A stretch of DNA of 64,000 bases from JAFNAG01 sp963824985 (lineage in GTDB: Bacteria > Acidobacteriota > UBA6911): assembly GCA_963824985.1 (NCBI GenBank), contig CAWGRQ010000031.1, positions 1 through 64,000 of the forward strand, given 5' to 3'. Below are positions 1 through 9,331 of the stretch, in pieces. Every line of letters begins with the position of its first letter. Position 1 is the stretch's first letter. Under the pieces are notes generated by a model. It was not told the DNA's origin, did not search any database, and saw only the letters and a program-made list of their open reading frames with translations. Position numbers and translations under genes: made by a program.

Positions 1-187
1 ATCGCCGAGCGCTTCAACTCGCCTGGTCGGCATGAAAAACGCTTTATCTCCAGTGCGCGGCGGTGGGCCGCTGCGCAAGCGGCGCGAAATTCCTGCATCC
101 AATTGATTCGGTTTTTCGTTATGTCTTTTAGCATGAAGGGTTGGTCTGTGAAGGCAATGGTATCTGGCATTCCGGAGGGATAGAACA

Positions 188-1870
188 ATGACGAATTATC
201 TGCCCAGGCAAAGGTGTTTCTCTCAGGCAGGCGTGACCGTGCTTCTGGTTTTGTTCGGGCTATCGACGTCTCTGGCTCAGGCGCCGGCTGGTCAAAACGC
301 CGCGATAAACGCCGTGCTGCCTCTCTCTCCCATCGAGCAGGCCGAAAAGGACGGGACCGCGTTGCGCATTTCGCTGAAAGACCTGACGAAGCTCTCCCTC
401 CAGAACAACCTGGACATCGCCATATCGGATACCAATGAAGAGCTGTATAAAAAGAGGGTCTTGCAGGCATATGGGCCCTATGACCCGACCTTCACCGCCA
501 CTCTGGGCACTCAGGCGACCCGGCGGCCCAATACCAACGCCACCAACCAATCCAGCCAGGGAGACACCAACGATACCAAGGGTGCCGCCTGGAACTTCCA
601 ATTCGCACAGAACCTCTCGACCGGAGGCGGGATCATCGCGAGCTACAATTCCAGCCGCAGCGACACCAATCAGAAGTTCGCGCTGTTCAGCCCGCAATAC
701 GCCACAAGCCTCAGCATTGAATTCTCCCAGCCTCTCAACCGGAATCGGCGGATCGATCAGATCCGCGGCACCATCCGGCTGGCAAATCTGGACACCAGGC
801 TCAACGACAGTCAATTCAAGCAGACCGTTTCCAACACCGTTGCAAACATCCAGACTCTATATTGGGATCTGATCGGAGCCATCCGCAATTTTGAGATCAG
901 AAGAGATTCCGTGAAGCTCGCCCAGATCAGCCTTCAGAACAACAGCAAGTCCGTGGAAATCGGCGCCTTGCCCCAGATTTCCATCACCGAGGCGCGGGCG
1001 GAGATGGCCAACCGCGAGGTGGACATGATCGCATCGCGGGCCGCGGTTCTCGTGGCCGAGAACAATCTGCGCGCCGTAATTTCCCCCGACCGCAACGCCG
1101 AAATCTGGCAAAAGGTGATCGTTCCGACCGACGTCCCTGAGTTCGTGGAATATCCGGTCGACCGCGCGCAAGCCATTGAGACCGCTCTCAGAAACCGGCC
1201 TGAACTGGAACAATTCAACCTGCAGCTCGAACAAAACGCCATCAACCATCAACTGGACCAGAACCTGAAGAAGTGGCAGATCGATCTGGTGGCTTCATTC
1301 GGGACCGCCGGCGTGGCCGGCCCGCAATCGATCGATACGGACACGGGCCTCCCCCTGATCAATCCGAACCTGGTCGGCGGCATCGGCAAGGCCAACCGGA
1401 CTCTGTTCACGGGCGGATTCACGAACTGGTTTGCGGGATTCGACATTCAGATCCCCTTGCGCAACCGGAGCCTGGATGCTCAGCTGGCACAATTACGAAT
1501 CCAACGCCAGCAACTTGACCTGAGTCGCACGAACACGGAGCAGAAGATTGCGCTTTACGTCCGCAATGCCATCGAGGACCTCGAAACCAACAAACAGCGG
1601 GTTCAAACCGCCCAGATAGCCCTGCAGCTGGCAAAGGAACAGCTGGACGGCGAGACCCTGCGCTTTCAGGCCGGCATGAGCCAGAATTTTCTGGTGCTTC
1701 AGCGCCAGCAGTTTTTTGCCAATGCCAAGGGAGTCGAATTGCAGGCGCTGATCGCCTACAAGAAGTCCATCATCAATCTGCAAAACGCCATGTACACCTT
1801 GCTGGAAACGAACGATTTTGAGGTCATCAAATCCGCGCCGCGCGACACGGGCAAATCGCAGTTCCGGTAG
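188..1870 (+). CDS. TolC-family outer-membrane efflux protein
   Basis: Outer-membrane channel component of a type I secretion or RND efflux system; the family forms a trimeric barrel with a long periplasmic helical tunnel. A signal peptide is visible (basic start, hydrophobic stretch at about residues 14-30, cleavage near SLAQA). The rest has the two-fold helical repeat of the OEP family, with long Gln/Asn/Ala-rich heptad segments around residues 205-310 and 415-545. The 560 residues are slightly longer than E. coli TolC. The ATG at 188 follows GGAGGG at 174-179. No inner-membrane pump or adaptor gene lies next to it in the window, so the cargo is unknown; partners could be upstream of position 1. 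Confidence 0.9.
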   Translation: MTNYLPRQRCFSQAGVTVLLVLFGLSTSLAQAPAGQNAAINAVLPLSPIEQAEKDGTALRISLKDLTKLSLQNNLDIAISDTNEELYKKRVLQAYGPYDPTFTATLGTQATRRPNTNATNQSSQGDTNDTKGAAWNFQFAQNLSTGGGIIASYNSSRSDTNQKFALFSPQYATSLSIEFSQPLNRNRRIDQIRGTIRLANLDTRLNDSQFKQTVSNTVANIQTLYWDLIGAIRNFEIRRDSVKLAQISLQNNSKSVEIGALPQISITEARAEMANREVDMIASRAAVLVAENNLRAVISPDRNAEIWQKVIVPTDVPEFVEYPVDRAQAIETALRNRPELEQFNLQLEQNAINHQLDQNLKKWQIDLVASFGTAGVAGPQSIDTDTGLPLINPNLVGGIGKANRTLFTGGFTNWFAGFDIQIPLRNRSLDAQLAQLRIQRQQLDLSRTNTEQKIALYVRNAIEDLETNKQRVQTAQIALQLAKEQLDGETLRFQAGMSQNFLVLQRQQFFANAKGVELQALIAYKKSIINLQNAMYTLLETNDFEVIKSAPRDTGKSQFR

Positions 1871-1901
1871 CTGCAACGCATGGAATGCAGGACACAGGAA
1901 A

Positions 1902-1937
1902 ACGCGGATGGACGCGGATTGGATCCGTGTGCGGGGC
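1902..1937. repeat. Short dispersed repeat (GCGGATGRACRCGGAT type), copy 1
   Basis: This 36-bp intergenic motif contains CGCGGATTGGATCCGTGTGC. Near copies lie at 4990-5025 and 19454-19489, and shortened ones at 17625-17648 and 33689-33720. All are between genes. GGATCC sits at the centre of the full copies, giving a small palindrome. Confidence 0.6.
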
Positions 1938-1968
1938 ATATGCGAAAGACTTACGCGAATATTGCGGG

Positions 1969-3288
1969 CTAGGGGCCGGGCTTGAAATAGCTCCCGTATT
2001 TCAGTGGCTGCCCCGTTTCCCAGGGGCGATACTCGTTGCAGAAGTCGATACGTTCGCCTATCGGGGGGTGGCTCGCGCGCCACAGGATGTAGATCGGGCC
2101 GGGCCTCGGAATGGCGAGGTTTTCGCGTTGCAGCTTCACGAACGCGGTCGCGGCATCGTGGTTGTCCTTTGTGATCTCGAGGGCAAAGCGGTCCGCCTCG
2201 TGCTCCTGGTACCGGCTGAACGCCAGGGTCAACGGCGATGTGGCAAATGAAAAAATGCCCGCAAGCAGCAGGAGAAGCGGCAACGAAGCGAAATCCGACA
2301 GCCGGTCGAACCCGAAGCGGCTCCCATACCTGGCCATGAGGCGGCCGGCAAGACGATGTGCAAAGTAAAGGGATGCCAGGGTCACGAAGAACGCCAAGAT
2401 CATTCCGGTCATGATGTGGTGCAGCACGTAATGCCCCATTTCATGCCCCACAACCACCAGCAGTTCCCTCTCGTTCAGCTTCGCCAGGATCGTATCCCAG
2501 AGCACGATCCTCTTGGTTTGAAAAAAGCCCGTTACGTAGGCGTTCACCGCCGTGGTTTCGACGCTCTTGTTGACCACGTAAACGCGGCTCCCTTCGATGC
2601 CGGCGCGGTCGGCCAAGGCCAGGATTTTTGCCTCAAGGGCTTTATCCTTCATGGGGCCAAAATCGTTGAATAGCGGGTCGATCCAAACCGGGGAGATCAG
2701 CATTGCGAAGATCATGAGCGGCACCGCAAACAGGGCCGAATATAACCACCAGCGCCGCGGGCTATTTTTCAGCAGCAGGAAGGGGATCCAGAGAAACAAC
2801 AGGCCCGCGACCATGCCGACGAGCACCCCTTTCAGCGAATCGCCCCACCATTTCGCCAGGGTCTGATGCGACAGACCGTAAGCATGCTCGCGCACAAACC
2901 CTTCATAGTAAGAAAGCGGCAGGTTGATGATGAAGTTGAGAGCCAGGAAGGCGACAAAATAAATTCCGAGCGTAAAGAACCATTTCCGCCCCCACCTTCC
3001 GGCCCGGGCCCGGATCCGGGCCGAAAAGCCAGTGAACAGGAACAGGGCCGGAACGATCAGCCCCCACGCCAGGTCCGCGACCCAAAGGATGTTTCCGCTC
3101 CGGTAATAGCGGAGCGCCTGATCGCTCGGAGGCGGGACCGGGACCGGAACATCTTCCTGCCCGGCTGCGTCCCCTGCCCGGGCGGCAGCGGGCCCGGCGC
3201 GGGCCGGCGCCGCTGCCTGCCCCACGGCGGCGGCCGTGCCCACGGCAAGCAGGATGCAAATTCCAATCAGGCGTAACCACAGGTTCAT
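1969..3288 (-). CDS. M48 family (Ste24/HtpX-like) membrane zinc metallopeptidase
   Basis: Integral-membrane zinc endopeptidase of the M48 family, which processes or degrades membrane and envelope proteins. The zinc motif HEMGH is at residues 282-286 and the third ligand is in EHEAD at 362-366. The order is signal-like segment (1-25), a Pro/Ala-rich linker, then hydrophobic segments near 68-88, 105-125, 155-173, 180-200, 293-310 and 335-355. At 439 residues it matches the Ste24 (CAAX protease-like) branch rather than the shorter HtpX. The ATG at 3288 has GGGAG upstream. It follows the phosphoesterase gene by 38 bp on the same strand, so the two are probably co-transcribed. The substrate cannot be read from sequence. 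Confidence 0.88.
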   Translation of the reverse strand: MNLWLRLIGICILLAVGTAAAVGQAAAPARAGPAAARAGDAAGQEDVPVPVPPPSDQALRYYRSGNILWVADLAWGLIVPALFLFTGFSARIRARAGRWGRKWFFTLGIYFVAFLALNFIINLPLSYYEGFVREHAYGLSHQTLAKWWGDSLKGVLVGMVAGLLFLWIPFLLLKNSPRRWWLYSALFAVPLMIFAMLISPVWIDPLFNDFGPMKDKALEAKILALADRAGIEGSRVYVVNKSVETTAVNAYVTGFFQTKRIVLWDTILAKLNERELLVVVGHEMGHYVLHHIMTGMILAFFVTLASLYFAHRLAGRLMARYGSRFGFDRLSDFASLPLLLLLAGIFSFATSPLTLAFSRYQEHEADRFALEITKDNHDAATAFVKLQRENLAIPRPGPIYILWRASHPPIGERIDFCNEYRPWETGQPLKYGSYFKPGP

Positions 3289-3326
3289 GACCGGATCTCC
3301 CGGGATCGCTCCAGCCGGCCCGTTTT

Positions 3327-4844
3327 TCAGGAAATGATGACACGGCGGCCGTCGTAGGAGGGGCGCACCGTCCCCTTCTTGCGGATCTGCTCGATGACTG
3401 CTTCCAGGCGCAGTTTTCCCGTATCCTCGAACGTGATCCCCTTCAGCGCGAATCCGGCGAAAAAGGAATTGGTAGCCGCCGTGTACGTGCGGCTATCGTC
3501 CACCGGCTGTCCGGCGACGGTCACCTCTGCAAGCGTGCCGCCTTCCATCCGGTAGCGGAGCCCGGATACAGCCGGACGCTGTCTCTGAAGAATCTCCTTC
3601 AACTGGCGCCCTGTCAGCTTGAAAGTCACCACCGTGTTATTGAAAGGATCCATGTCGACGAGGTTGGCCCGCGTGATGTCGCCTTTGACCAGCGGCGAGC
3701 GCACGCCCCCCATGTTTTCGAACTCGATCTCGGCGTCGAAGGCCTCCCGGATTGAGTCTGCGACCAGGTTGTACTCCGCCAAGTCGTCTCCCCGCTCGCT
3801 GAAATCCGCTGCCGCCTGCCCGATGACTTCGCCATAGCGAGCGGCTATCGGCTTCCAGTAACGGTCGACTACGGCCGCGACCTCTTTGTCCTCAGGGATG
3901 TCGTGAGTGATCGGAATCAGCCGCTCGCGATAGCGATCGACATGCCAGGCGCCGCTTTCATCCTTGGCCAGCAGCAGATCAAGCCGGCCCAGCTCGCCTC
4001 CCCACTGATGTGCCTGGACGATGATGGTGCCGTTGACCTCTTTCGCCTTGAGTTCATCCGAACGCCACACGAGTTCGCCGGTCGCCAGCCGTGAGTGGGA
4101 GTGCCCCCCGACGATCACATCGATTCCGGGAACGGATGCGGCAATTTCCTCATCGATCTGCTCTCCGGCATGAGAAATGGCGATGACGATACCGGCCTCC
4201 CGGCGCAGCGTTTCGGCCGTGCGTCGCGTGGTTTCGATTTCATCGGCAATAGTGATTCCTTCTTTGGCGGCAGTGTAGCCGCCGGCTTCGCGCGTGATCA
4301 GGCCAAATACGCCGATCTTCGCCCCACCCAGATCGCGGATCAGGGAGGCCGGCACCAGCGGTTTCCCCGTTGCCGTCTCGACGGCATTGGCGCAAAGAAT
4401 CGGGTAATGAAACAGAGCCAGAAGCTTCCTGAGCGTGGCCAGCGGATTGCTGAACTCGTGGTTTCCCAGCGTGCCGAAAGTGTAGCCGGCAGCGTTCATG
4501 GCGGCAATGTCGGCTTCGCCATGATATTCGGTTGAAAACGGTGTGCCATCGGAAAAATCCCCCGCATCCACGAGCCACACTTCTATATTTCGTTTCTGCA
4601 GTTCCTCGCGCAGCCGTTTGACAAGTGTGGCCCGCCGCGCGATCCCGCCGATGTCCCGGCGGACCTTGAGCCCGGCAAGCTCCGAACCCGAAGGCACCAT
4701 CGATGGATAGCTGAAGGGGAGCAGATGGCCGTGCGTGTCGTTGGTGTGCAGGATGGTGAGGGATACCTGTTGCGCCCCTGCGAAAACAGGCACGAGGATC
4801 AGCGCAAACAGGCACAGAGTGAATCGGCCGACGTTCTTGTTCAT
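3327..4844 (-). CDS. Secreted 5'-nucleotidase / UDP-sugar hydrolase-type metallophosphoesterase
   Basis: Periplasmic two-domain nucleotidase that releases phosphate from nucleotides or UDP-sugars. Metal-binding blocks are visible in order: NDTHGH, DAGDFSDG, GNHEFSN, SHAG and GGHSHS. The C-terminal substrate domain has FNNTVVTFKLTG and a TAATNSFFAGF segment. The start is set at the ATG at 4844 (MNKNVGRF), because GGGAGA lies 7-8 nt upstream and a normal signal peptide with cleavage after FAGA follows. A longer in-frame start at 4880 would place extra residues before the signal peptide. The product is about 505 residues, normal for the family. The M48 protease gene follows in the same direction. 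Confidence 0.87.
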   Translation of the reverse strand: MNKNVGRFTLCLFALILVPVFAGAQQVSLTILHTNDTHGHLLPFSYPSMVPSGSELAGLKVRRDIGGIARRATLVKRLREELQKRNIEVWLVDAGDFSDGTPFSTEYHGEADIAAMNAAGYTFGTLGNHEFSNPLATLRKLLALFHYPILCANAVETATGKPLVPASLIRDLGGAKIGVFGLITREAGGYTAAKEGITIADEIETTRRTAETLRREAGIVIAISHAGEQIDEEIAASVPGIDVIVGGHSHSRLATGELVWRSDELKAKEVNGTIIVQAHQWGGELGRLDLLLAKDESGAWHVDRYRERLIPITHDIPEDKEVAAVVDRYWKPIAARYGEVIGQAAADFSERGDDLAEYNLVADSIREAFDAEIEFENMGGVRSPLVKGDITRANLVDMDPFNNTVVTFKLTGRQLKEILQRQRPAVSGLRYRMEGGTLAEVTVAGQPVDDSRTYTAATNSFFAGFALKGITFEDTGKLRLEAVIEQIRKKGTVRPSYDGRRVIIS

Positions 4845-4989
4845 GGTGTCTCCCGGCGACAGACAGGTTGCCGCTTTCAAATCATGATCGCGGAGCAGCC
4901 TGACTGCAATAGGACTTCATCTGCTAAGGCAGTTTCGGAATCGTGCCTTCCGCCTCAATCTGCTCATTCACGAAGCAAGCCATCTCCGG

Positions 4990-5025
4990 ACGCGGATGAA
5001 CGCGGATTGGATCCGTGTGCAGGGC
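4990..5025. repeat. Short dispersed repeat (GCGGATGRACRCGGAT type), copy 2
   Basis: Almost identical to the copy at 1902-1937, with one substitution in the central part and another near the 3' end. It lies between the ParC stop and the phosphoesterase start. Confidence 0.6.
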
Positions 5026-5048
5026 TCTTGCCGGCTCCGCAGACGCCA

Positions 5049-7103
5049 TCATGACGGGTTGCTGAAGCGGCCTCGGGGACCGGTCTGCGACTCATCCCAA
5101 TCGGGCGGCTTGTCGGCCCCGATATACTCAATCCGCTTCGAAGTCATCACCGGACCCGTGGTTTCCCGGTCACGCACCGGCAGGCGGTCCACCGCGAACT
5201 CCTGCTGCCGTATCCTGGAGCGTCCATCCGCGGCATAGCGCACATACAGAAGGCTGGGGCGGTCGTCGCCCAGGAAACGGATGTTGGCCCCCTTGGGCGC
5301 CAGACGATATTCGCGGTTGGTCACCAGGCCGCCGACCGTGAATTTCTTGATGTGGGTGAACAGATCGTATTCGAACACCAAGATCAATTCGCACTCACGG
5401 TCCAGGATGGCGCAATAAATCATCGATGTGTCGACGAATAGTTTTTCCGGCGGCGGAACCACCTTACAGCGGCCATCTTTCCACACCAACAGCAAACGGT
5501 CCATCGGCGAGCATGATATAAGCTTGTCACCGCTGATCTTGTTTCCGATGTATCCCTTTTCCCGGTCGTAGGCGATCTCCAGTTCATGGGCGGTCAGCTC
5601 ACGCGCGGAAATCGCCCCGAATTGTTCCAGACCGGTGCGACGCGGGCAGTCCTCGCCGTACTTTCGCAGCAGGTTGCGCAAATATCGGATCGCATACGGC
5701 ACAAGTGCGGCCAGGTCCTTTTCGACTTCCGCCAGCTGTCCGCTGAGGCGTTCGATCTCCTTGCGGTTTTTTCCCAGGTCGAAGAGTGAAATGCGCCGGA
5801 TGGCAATGCCGAGAAGCATCTCCACGTCCTCATGAGTCACATCCCGCTGCAGCTGATCGCGGAAGGGCCGCAGACCTTCCAGGACGGTCTGGTGAATTGC
5901 GGCGGTCGAGTCGCACGATTCGATCCGCTTATAGACCCGGTTTTCCACAAACAGACGCACCAGCGTCTGATGATGGATCTCTTCCGTCAGCCGCCGGCGC
6001 CTGTGGGCCAGTTCCCGCCGGAGGATTTCCACGAGCCTCGCCGTGCTGTAACGCAAGATTGACGAAACGTCCATCTCGACAGGCTTCTGGTCCCGGATAA
6101 CGACGATCCGGCTCGGAACCTGTGTCTGACACTGGGTGAAGGCGTATAGAGCCTCGATCGCGCGGTCGGGATCCTGCTCAGGGGGCAACTGAACTTCGAT
6201 CTCGACCTGCTCGGCAGTAAAGTCATTAAGACTTTTTACCTTAATCTTGCCCTTGCGAGCCGCATCTTCAATCGATGCCATGAGCGAGTCTGTTGTGGAG
6301 CCGAAAGGGAGCTCGCGGACAATGAGTTTGTGCCCCTCCCTTTTTTCAATCCGGGCGCGCACGAGCACATGGCCGCGGCCGTCATCATATGCCTGCGCGT
6401 CCATCAGCCCGCCCTGGGGAAAATCGGGGAGCAACTGGAACGGCTTCTTCCCCAGGATGGCGATTTGGGCCTCGAGCAGTTCCACAAAATTGTGCGGCAG
6501 AATTCGTGTGGACAGACCTACGGCGATGCCTTCGGCGCCCAGCAGAAGCAGCAGAGGAATCTTGGCCGGGAGTACCACCGGTTCTTTCTTGCGCCCGTCA
6601 TAGGAGGGGACGAATTCGGTGAGTTCCTCGTTGAAGAGTTCGGTGCGCGCAAGTTCCGTCAGGCGGCATTCGATATAGCGGGCCGCCGCGGGCGGATCAC
6701 CGGTGAGGATGTTGCCGAAGTTACCCTGGCGCTCGATGAGGTATTGACGGTTGGCCAGCGCTACCAGAGCCTCCCCGATCGAGGCATCGCCGTGGGGGTG
6801 GAACTGCATGCAGTACCCGACGATGTTTGCCACTTTGATGAACTTGCCGTCATCGTTGGCGTGGAGGGAGTGGAGAATGCGCCGTTGCACCGGCTTCAGG
6901 CCGTCGTCGATTTGAGGTATGGCGCGATCCCGTATGACGTAGGACGCATACTGAAGAAAATTGCCGTCCATCAGCCGGCGAAGCGGTCCATCGCCGGGAG
7001 CGTGCTTTTCGTCGGCTTTCGGCTCGCCGGAACCGGACACTTCCGCACCCGGGGCGGGATCCTGATCGCCGAACAACGGCAGTGTTTTTTGACCGTCCGT
7101 CAT
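5049..7103 (-). CDS. parC: DNA topoisomerase IV subunit A (ParC, Bacteroidetes/chlamydia-like type)
   Basis: Breakage-reunion subunit of a type IIA topoisomerase, expected to decatenate chromosomes with ParE. The core is clear: DGLKPVQRRILHSL, the FHPHGDAS helix-turn-helix region, and the catalytic tyrosine Y143 in AARYIECRL. The wording (KVANIVGYCMQFHPHGDASIGEAL) is closer to the topo IV A subunit of Bacteroidetes than to E. coli ParC or GyrA. A Pro/Glu/Asp-rich N-terminal extension of about 40 residues precedes the core. The ATG at 7103 is preferred over an upstream TTG at 7181 that has no ribosome site, but the ATG's own GGAG is very close, so the start is uncertain. The product is about 684 residues. 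It lies 61 bp downstream of parE. Confidence 0.9.
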   Translation of the reverse strand: MTDGQKTLPLFGDQDPAPGAEVSGSGEPKADEKHAPGDGPLRRLMDGNFLQYASYVIRDRAIPQIDDGLKPVQRRILHSLHANDDGKFIKVANIVGYCMQFHPHGDASIGEALVALANRQYLIERQGNFGNILTGDPPAAARYIECRLTELARTELFNEELTEFVPSYDGRKKEPVVLPAKIPLLLLLGAEGIAVGLSTRILPHNFVELLEAQIAILGKKPFQLLPDFPQGGLMDAQAYDDGRGHVLVRARIEKREGHKLIVRELPFGSTTDSLMASIEDAARKGKIKVKSLNDFTAEQVEIEVQLPPEQDPDRAIEALYAFTQCQTQVPSRIVVIRDQKPVEMDVSSILRYSTARLVEILRRELAHRRRRLTEEIHHQTLVRLFVENRVYKRIESCDSTAAIHQTVLEGLRPFRDQLQRDVTHEDVEMLLGIAIRRISLFDLGKNRKEIERLSGQLAEVEKDLAALVPYAIRYLRNLLRKYGEDCPRRTGLEQFGAISARELTAHELEIAYDREKGYIGNKISGDKLISCSPMDRLLLVWKDGRCKVVPPPEKLFVDTSMIYCAILDRECELILVFEYDLFTHIKKFTVGGLVTNREYRLAPKGANIRFLGDDRPSLLYVRYAADGRSRIRQQEFAVDRLPVRDRETTGPVMTSKRIEYIGADKPPDWDESQTGPRGRFSNPS

Positions 7104-7164
7104 GGCTCCGCCGTTCCCGGGCATCCGCCGGATCCGCGTTTCCGATTCGCCGGCGCCTTCGCTA

Positions 7165-8979
7165 TCATGCCTCGGACTCAAGTATCAGGTGGTTCATGAT
7201 GTATTGCCGCCGTTCCGGCGTGTTGCGCCCCATGTAAAAGCCGAGAATTGCCGGGACGCTGTGGCGGTTGGCCAGGCGCACGGGCGTCAGGCGCATCTCG
7301 GGGCCGATGAAGCGCTTGAATTCCCAGGGCGAAATTTCTCCCAGGCCCTTGAAGCGTGTCACCTCCGCTCCGCGCAAATCCTTTACGGCCGCATCGCGCT
7401 CCGCTTCGGAATAACAATAGACTGCTTTTTTCGGGTTGCGCACCCGGAACAGAGGAGTCTCCAGGATGTGCACATGCCCCTCCTGAATAATGGGTTCAAA
7501 GAAGCGCAGGAAAAAGGTCAGCAGCAGATTGCGGATGTGCAGGCCGTCCACGTCGGCATCCGTGGCGACAATGACCTTGTGATAGCGCAGCCGTTCGGCG
7601 GAGTCCTCGATATCCAGGCTGCGCATCAGGTTGTACAATTCTTCGTTTTTGTACATGACGTCGCGTTGCAGGTCGCACACATTCAGGGGCTTGCCGCGCA
7701 GCGCAAAAATAGCCTGGGTGGCCACGTCGCGGCAGCTGACGATGGAGCCCGCCGCGGACTGGCCTTCGGTGATGAAAATCATCGACCCCGCTCCGCGGCC
7801 GCTGCGTTTTTCGTAGTGGACCTTGCAATCCTTGAGCTGCGGCACGCGGATCGAAGTGGCGCGGGCGCGCTCGCGCGCCATCTTCTTGATCGACTGCAGC
7901 TCCTTGCGCAGCTTTACGGTTTCCTCGATTTTGACCAGCGCTTTTTCAGCCGCCTTCGGATTGCGGTGCAGCAGGTCGGCCACGATCTCGCGCACCTGCG
8001 TGACCAGTTCTCCGCGCAGCTCGGTGTTGCCGAGCTTGTTCTTGGTCTGCGACTCGAAAACAGGCTCTTTCAGGCGGATCGCGATTGCGCCGGCCATGCC
8101 CTCGCGGATGTCGTCGCCATCGAACTTTCCTTTGGAAAACTCGTTGAAGCCTTTGACCAGCCCCTCGCGAAAGGCACTCAGGTGTACGCCGCCGTCGGAC
8201 GTGTACTGACCGTTGACGAAGGAGAGGAAAGTCTCGTCGAATCGCTGCGTGTGGGTGAGACTGAGTTCCATCAACCTGGAGCGATGGTGCAGCGGGGGGT
8301 ACAGCGCCTCGTCGCCGACCTCGTCGCGCAGCAGATCGAGCAGCCCCGCGCGGGAGAAAAACGCCTGGCCGTTGTATTCAATGCGCAGCCCGGCATTCAG
8401 GAAAGAATAGAGGCGCAGACGGCGGACCACGTGATCGGCTGCAAATGCGACCTCGCCGAAGATCTCCGGATCGGGTTCAAAACTTACGAAGGTTCCGTCC
8501 GGCTCCGCCGGCACTTTCCCCCTCTTCTCTTCCTGAAGTTTGCCGCGCCTGAAAGCCGCCGAAGCACATTCACCGTTGCGGAAGCTGTGGACCACGAATT
8601 GCCTGGACAGCGCGTTTACGGCTTTGGTGCCGATGCCGTTCAGGCCCACACTGAACTGGAAAACGTCATCGCTGTACTTGGCCCCGGTGTTGATACGGGA
8701 GACGCACTCGACCACTTTGCCCAGCGGGATGCCGCGGCCAAAATCGCGCACGCCTACATGGGGACCATCAAGGGTTATGGCAATGCGGTCGCCGTACCCC
8801 ATGATGAATTCGTCCACCGCGTTGTCCACAACCTCCTTGAGCAGGATGTAGATTCCGTCATCATAGTCCGAACCATCCCCAACCCGGCCGATATACATCC
8901 CGGTTCGCTTCCGGATGTGCTCGAGGGAGGAGAGCGATTTGATCTTATCTTCGTCGTAATTGTGCTGCTTCGTTGTCAT
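7165..8979 (-). CDS. parE: DNA topoisomerase IV subunit B (ParE)
   Basis: ATPase subunit paired with the adjacent ParC. The GHKL fold is seen as VVDNAVDEF, DFGRGIPLG and GLNGIGTKAVNALS. The TOPRIM domain is seen as ITEGQSAAGS, the acidic DADVDGLHIRNLL, and FKGLGEISPWEF. The ATG at 8979 (MTTKQHNYDEDK) is chosen. An in-frame extension to 9057 would read through the REP repeat at 9023-9108 and encode a sequence unrelated to the family. About 604 residues is normal for ParE. parE precedes parC, and the two are presumably translated from one message. Confidence 0.93.
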   Translation of the reverse strand: MTTKQHNYDEDKIKSLSSLEHIRKRTGMYIGRVGDGSDYDDGIYILLKEVVDNAVDEFIMGYGDRIAITLDGPHVGVRDFGRGIPLGKVVECVSRINTGAKYSDDVFQFSVGLNGIGTKAVNALSRQFVVHSFRNGECASAAFRRGKLQEEKRGKVPAEPDGTFVSFEPDPEIFGEVAFAADHVVRRLRLYSFLNAGLRIEYNGQAFFSRAGLLDLLRDEVGDEALYPPLHHRSRLMELSLTHTQRFDETFLSFVNGQYTSDGGVHLSAFREGLVKGFNEFSKGKFDGDDIREGMAGAIAIRLKEPVFESQTKNKLGNTELRGELVTQVREIVADLLHRNPKAAEKALVKIEETVKLRKELQSIKKMARERARATSIRVPQLKDCKVHYEKRSGRGAGSMIFITEGQSAAGSIVSCRDVATQAIFALRGKPLNVCDLQRDVMYKNEELYNLMRSLDIEDSAERLRYHKVIVATDADVDGLHIRNLLLTFFLRFFEPIIQEGHVHILETPLFRVRNPKKAVYCYSEAERDAAVKDLRGAEVTRFKGLGEISPWEFKRFIGPEMRLTPVRLANRHSVPAILGFYMGRNTPERRQYIMNHLILESEA

Positions 8980-9022
8980 GTCACGCTCAGGGGGGCTGAT
9001 TCTACCAATTTCCCCTCCCCAG

Positions 9023-9108
9023 AAAAAGGGGACATTCCGAATTTCTCCGTACCTCATTCCCTGCCAGGGCTTTTCACGGTAATTCGGAATGTCCCCCTTT
9101 TTTTTCGC
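9023..9108. repeat. REP doublet (REPIN) upstream of the RAYT remnant
   Basis: The arms AAAAAGGGGACATTCCGAAT and its complement, read as AATTCGGAATGTCCCC then a T run, form a long hairpin around an approximately 37-nt centre. The same arms occur at 9614-9692 and 20270-20348. The first and second copies flank the transposase remnant at 9152-9331, the expected arrangement for REP sequences mobilised by a RAYT. On the plus strand the T run could also work as a terminator. Confidence 0.8.
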
Positions 9109-9151
9109 TCAAAAATAGCGTCCGGCAGGTAGAAGGACTGGAGGTGCACAC

Positions 9152-9331
9152 ATGCCCAGAACAGCCAGAGCTTCTCGGGGTGGGATATGTTATCACGTAA
9201 TGAATCGGGGGAATGCAAGAGCCCGGGTTTTTCATGACCCTGGCGACTATCAGTTTTGTGTCGACCTGATTGCCAGAGCCTGTGAACGAATCTCAATGCG
9301 GGTATTGGCCTTTTGCCTTGTAATTGTGTAG
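9152..9331 (+). pseudogene. Truncated REP-associated tyrosine transposase (RAYT, Y1/IS200-like)
   Basis: Translation from the ATG at 9152, preceded by GGAGGTG, gives MPRTARASRGGICYHVMNRG, then a region ending ERISMRVLAFCLV before a stop at 9329-9331. This is the conserved N-terminus of the TnpA_REP family. In intact members the AFCL segment is followed directly by MPNHFH, which holds the catalytic HxH. Here the reading frame is cut at that point by a second repeat that begins at about 9320. Only 59 residues remain, without the HxH or the catalytic tyrosine, so the protein cannot be active. REP doublets flank the locus on both sides. Confidence 0.82.

Noticed and set aside
1..183. Open frame at the left edge that could be the end of an upstream gene
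   Set aside because: Two frames are open at the edge and neither resembles a known C-terminus. The stretch is too short to decide.
7102..9132. A 676-codon open frame on the plus strand opposite parE
   Set aside because: It is the reverse of a clear topoisomerase gene. High GC at third codon positions keeps the antisense frame open. No family pattern is visible.
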